Part shown: piece by piece, positions 63,301 to 64,000 of the stretch
Layout of the letters: each line of letters opens with the position of its first letter
Numbering within the stretch: position 1 is the stretch's first letter
Assembly: GCA_024349245.1 (NCBI GenBank)
Contig: JALDNG010000093.1
Coordinates: forward strand, 540,001-604,000
Direction: 5' to 3'
DNA: 64,000 bases
DNA from: Neodontobutis hainanensis
Lineage: Eukaryota; Chordata; Actinopteri; Gobiiformes; Odontobutidae
Program-made: the position numbers and the translations under genes
Notes under the pieces: model-generated
The model's input: only the letters and a program-made list of their open reading frames with translations
Databases searched by the model: none
Told to the model about the DNA's origin: nothing

Positions 63301-64000
63301 AATATTTCCTTAAAAAATACTTTATATACAGTATTATCACCTTTAGCTTTCTCCTATATTTTAGTGTAGAAATGAACTAACGTTGTGAAAAGACTTTTGT
63401 TCAGGCTAAAAACACAAGTGTGTAATAAAAAAAGTCTGTCAATTAATGTGTAAAAATTAGCACAATCGTCAAACTTACTACAGTAAGAGCATGCCTGTAA
63501 CACCTGTATCGTTCAAAAGTAAAAAAGTGTATGGATGTGGCCAGTTGGGTTTGCCAGATATTCACACAGTTGCAAACACAACCGGCCAATACCTTTGTCC
63601 AAAGAGAAAATCCAAAATAATGTAGTTGTTTGGGCAAGGGGAAAAGTATAGAGCCTGACCTGTCAAAGTGTAAGTAAGTCTTCATTTATACATTCTAAAA
63701 TCTTTTTGTAAGACCAAGTGGAAAGTAAGTCATTGCAGTACTCAACAACAATAATACATACATGTATTAAAAAAAACCCTGTAGAAAGTTTCTTCAGAAA
63801 GGCATTTGTGATTTTTGGACCTATAACTGCAGGTTTTCTCACATGTCATATATACATATATGAACATTATTATACATCCAATTATAGTCAAATTATATTA
63901 GCACTTTTCACTTTGCTAGATAACCAGCATGTTTCGCGAACATTGTGTTAAAGTGTTATGTTTTATGCCCCATTCCATGCCCCAACCTGCATATTCAGAA
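60333..64000 (+). other. hoxb9a: hoxb9a intron 1 (5' part)
   Basis: Begins GTAAGT and continues to the window edge, so the intron exceeds 3.6 kb. I searched both strands by eye for homeobox phrases such as KIWFQNRR and found none. It includes two CpG-rich blocks, 61680-61960 and 62780-63190, with long but domain-less open frames (61573-61959 minus, 62885-63313 plus). These are more likely regulatory sequence than exons. Confidence 0.75.

Noticed and set aside
62885..63313. 142-codon plus-strand frame in the hoxb9a intron as exon 2
   Set aside because: No homeodomain motif and no recognisable protein. GC-rich sequence favours open frames by chance.

Overview
The window is AT-rich vertebrate nuclear DNA with abundant short repeats, and it comes from a teleost fish, most likely a neoteleost or percomorph. 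The evidence for a fish is the repeat set: Tc1/mariner relics, L2-type LINEs, tRNA-headed SINEs whose tail is shared with an L2-type LINE, many MITEs and long (TA)n tracts. It also carries a posterior HoxB locus. I found only one protein-coding exon I can name with confidence: exon 1 of a Hox9 gene at 59738-60332 (+), best assigned to hoxb9a. Its homeobox exon is not in the window, so the intron runs past the right edge.

About 10.8 kb upstream on the same strand is an intact miR-196 hairpin (48954-49030). This is the expected Hox9-proximal microRNA and independently confirms the locus. I saw no homeobox for hoxb10a or hoxb13a anywhere upstream, which fits fish that lost hoxb10a and have a long hoxb13a-hoxb9a gap.

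Layout: 1-27.9 kb is repeat-littered intergenic DNA (Tc1 relic, MITEs, SINEs, an L2 fragment) with one GC-richer patch near 23.4-23.8 kb holding a duplicated nuclear-receptor-type motif. At 27.9-30.8 kb there is a promoter-like CCAAT/ETS segment, a GC-richer exon-like block ending in a splice donor, and a second exon-like block with good acceptor and donor. I infer an unannotated spliced, probably non-coding, transcript running toward miR-196. 32-47 kb is dominated by transposons: a hAT-like MITE, a Tc1-type MITE, an L2-type LINE with a MITE nested in its reverse transcriptase, a 20-bp minisatellite and two 5'-truncated L2-type LINE copies. 48.9-49.0 kb holds a splice-acceptor-like site followed by miR-196. 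51-53.4 kb has very long (TA)n arrays. 54.9-59.7 kb is repeat-poor and increasingly CpG-rich, with candidate Hox and retinoic-acid-receptor sites leading to the hoxb9a promoter.

Functionally, hoxb9a encodes a posterior trunk patterning transcription factor, and miR-196 is known to restrain Hox genes (notably Hox8 paralogues), so the right half is one HoxB regulatory landscape. No computation was run: splice, promoter and binding-site calls are by eye.
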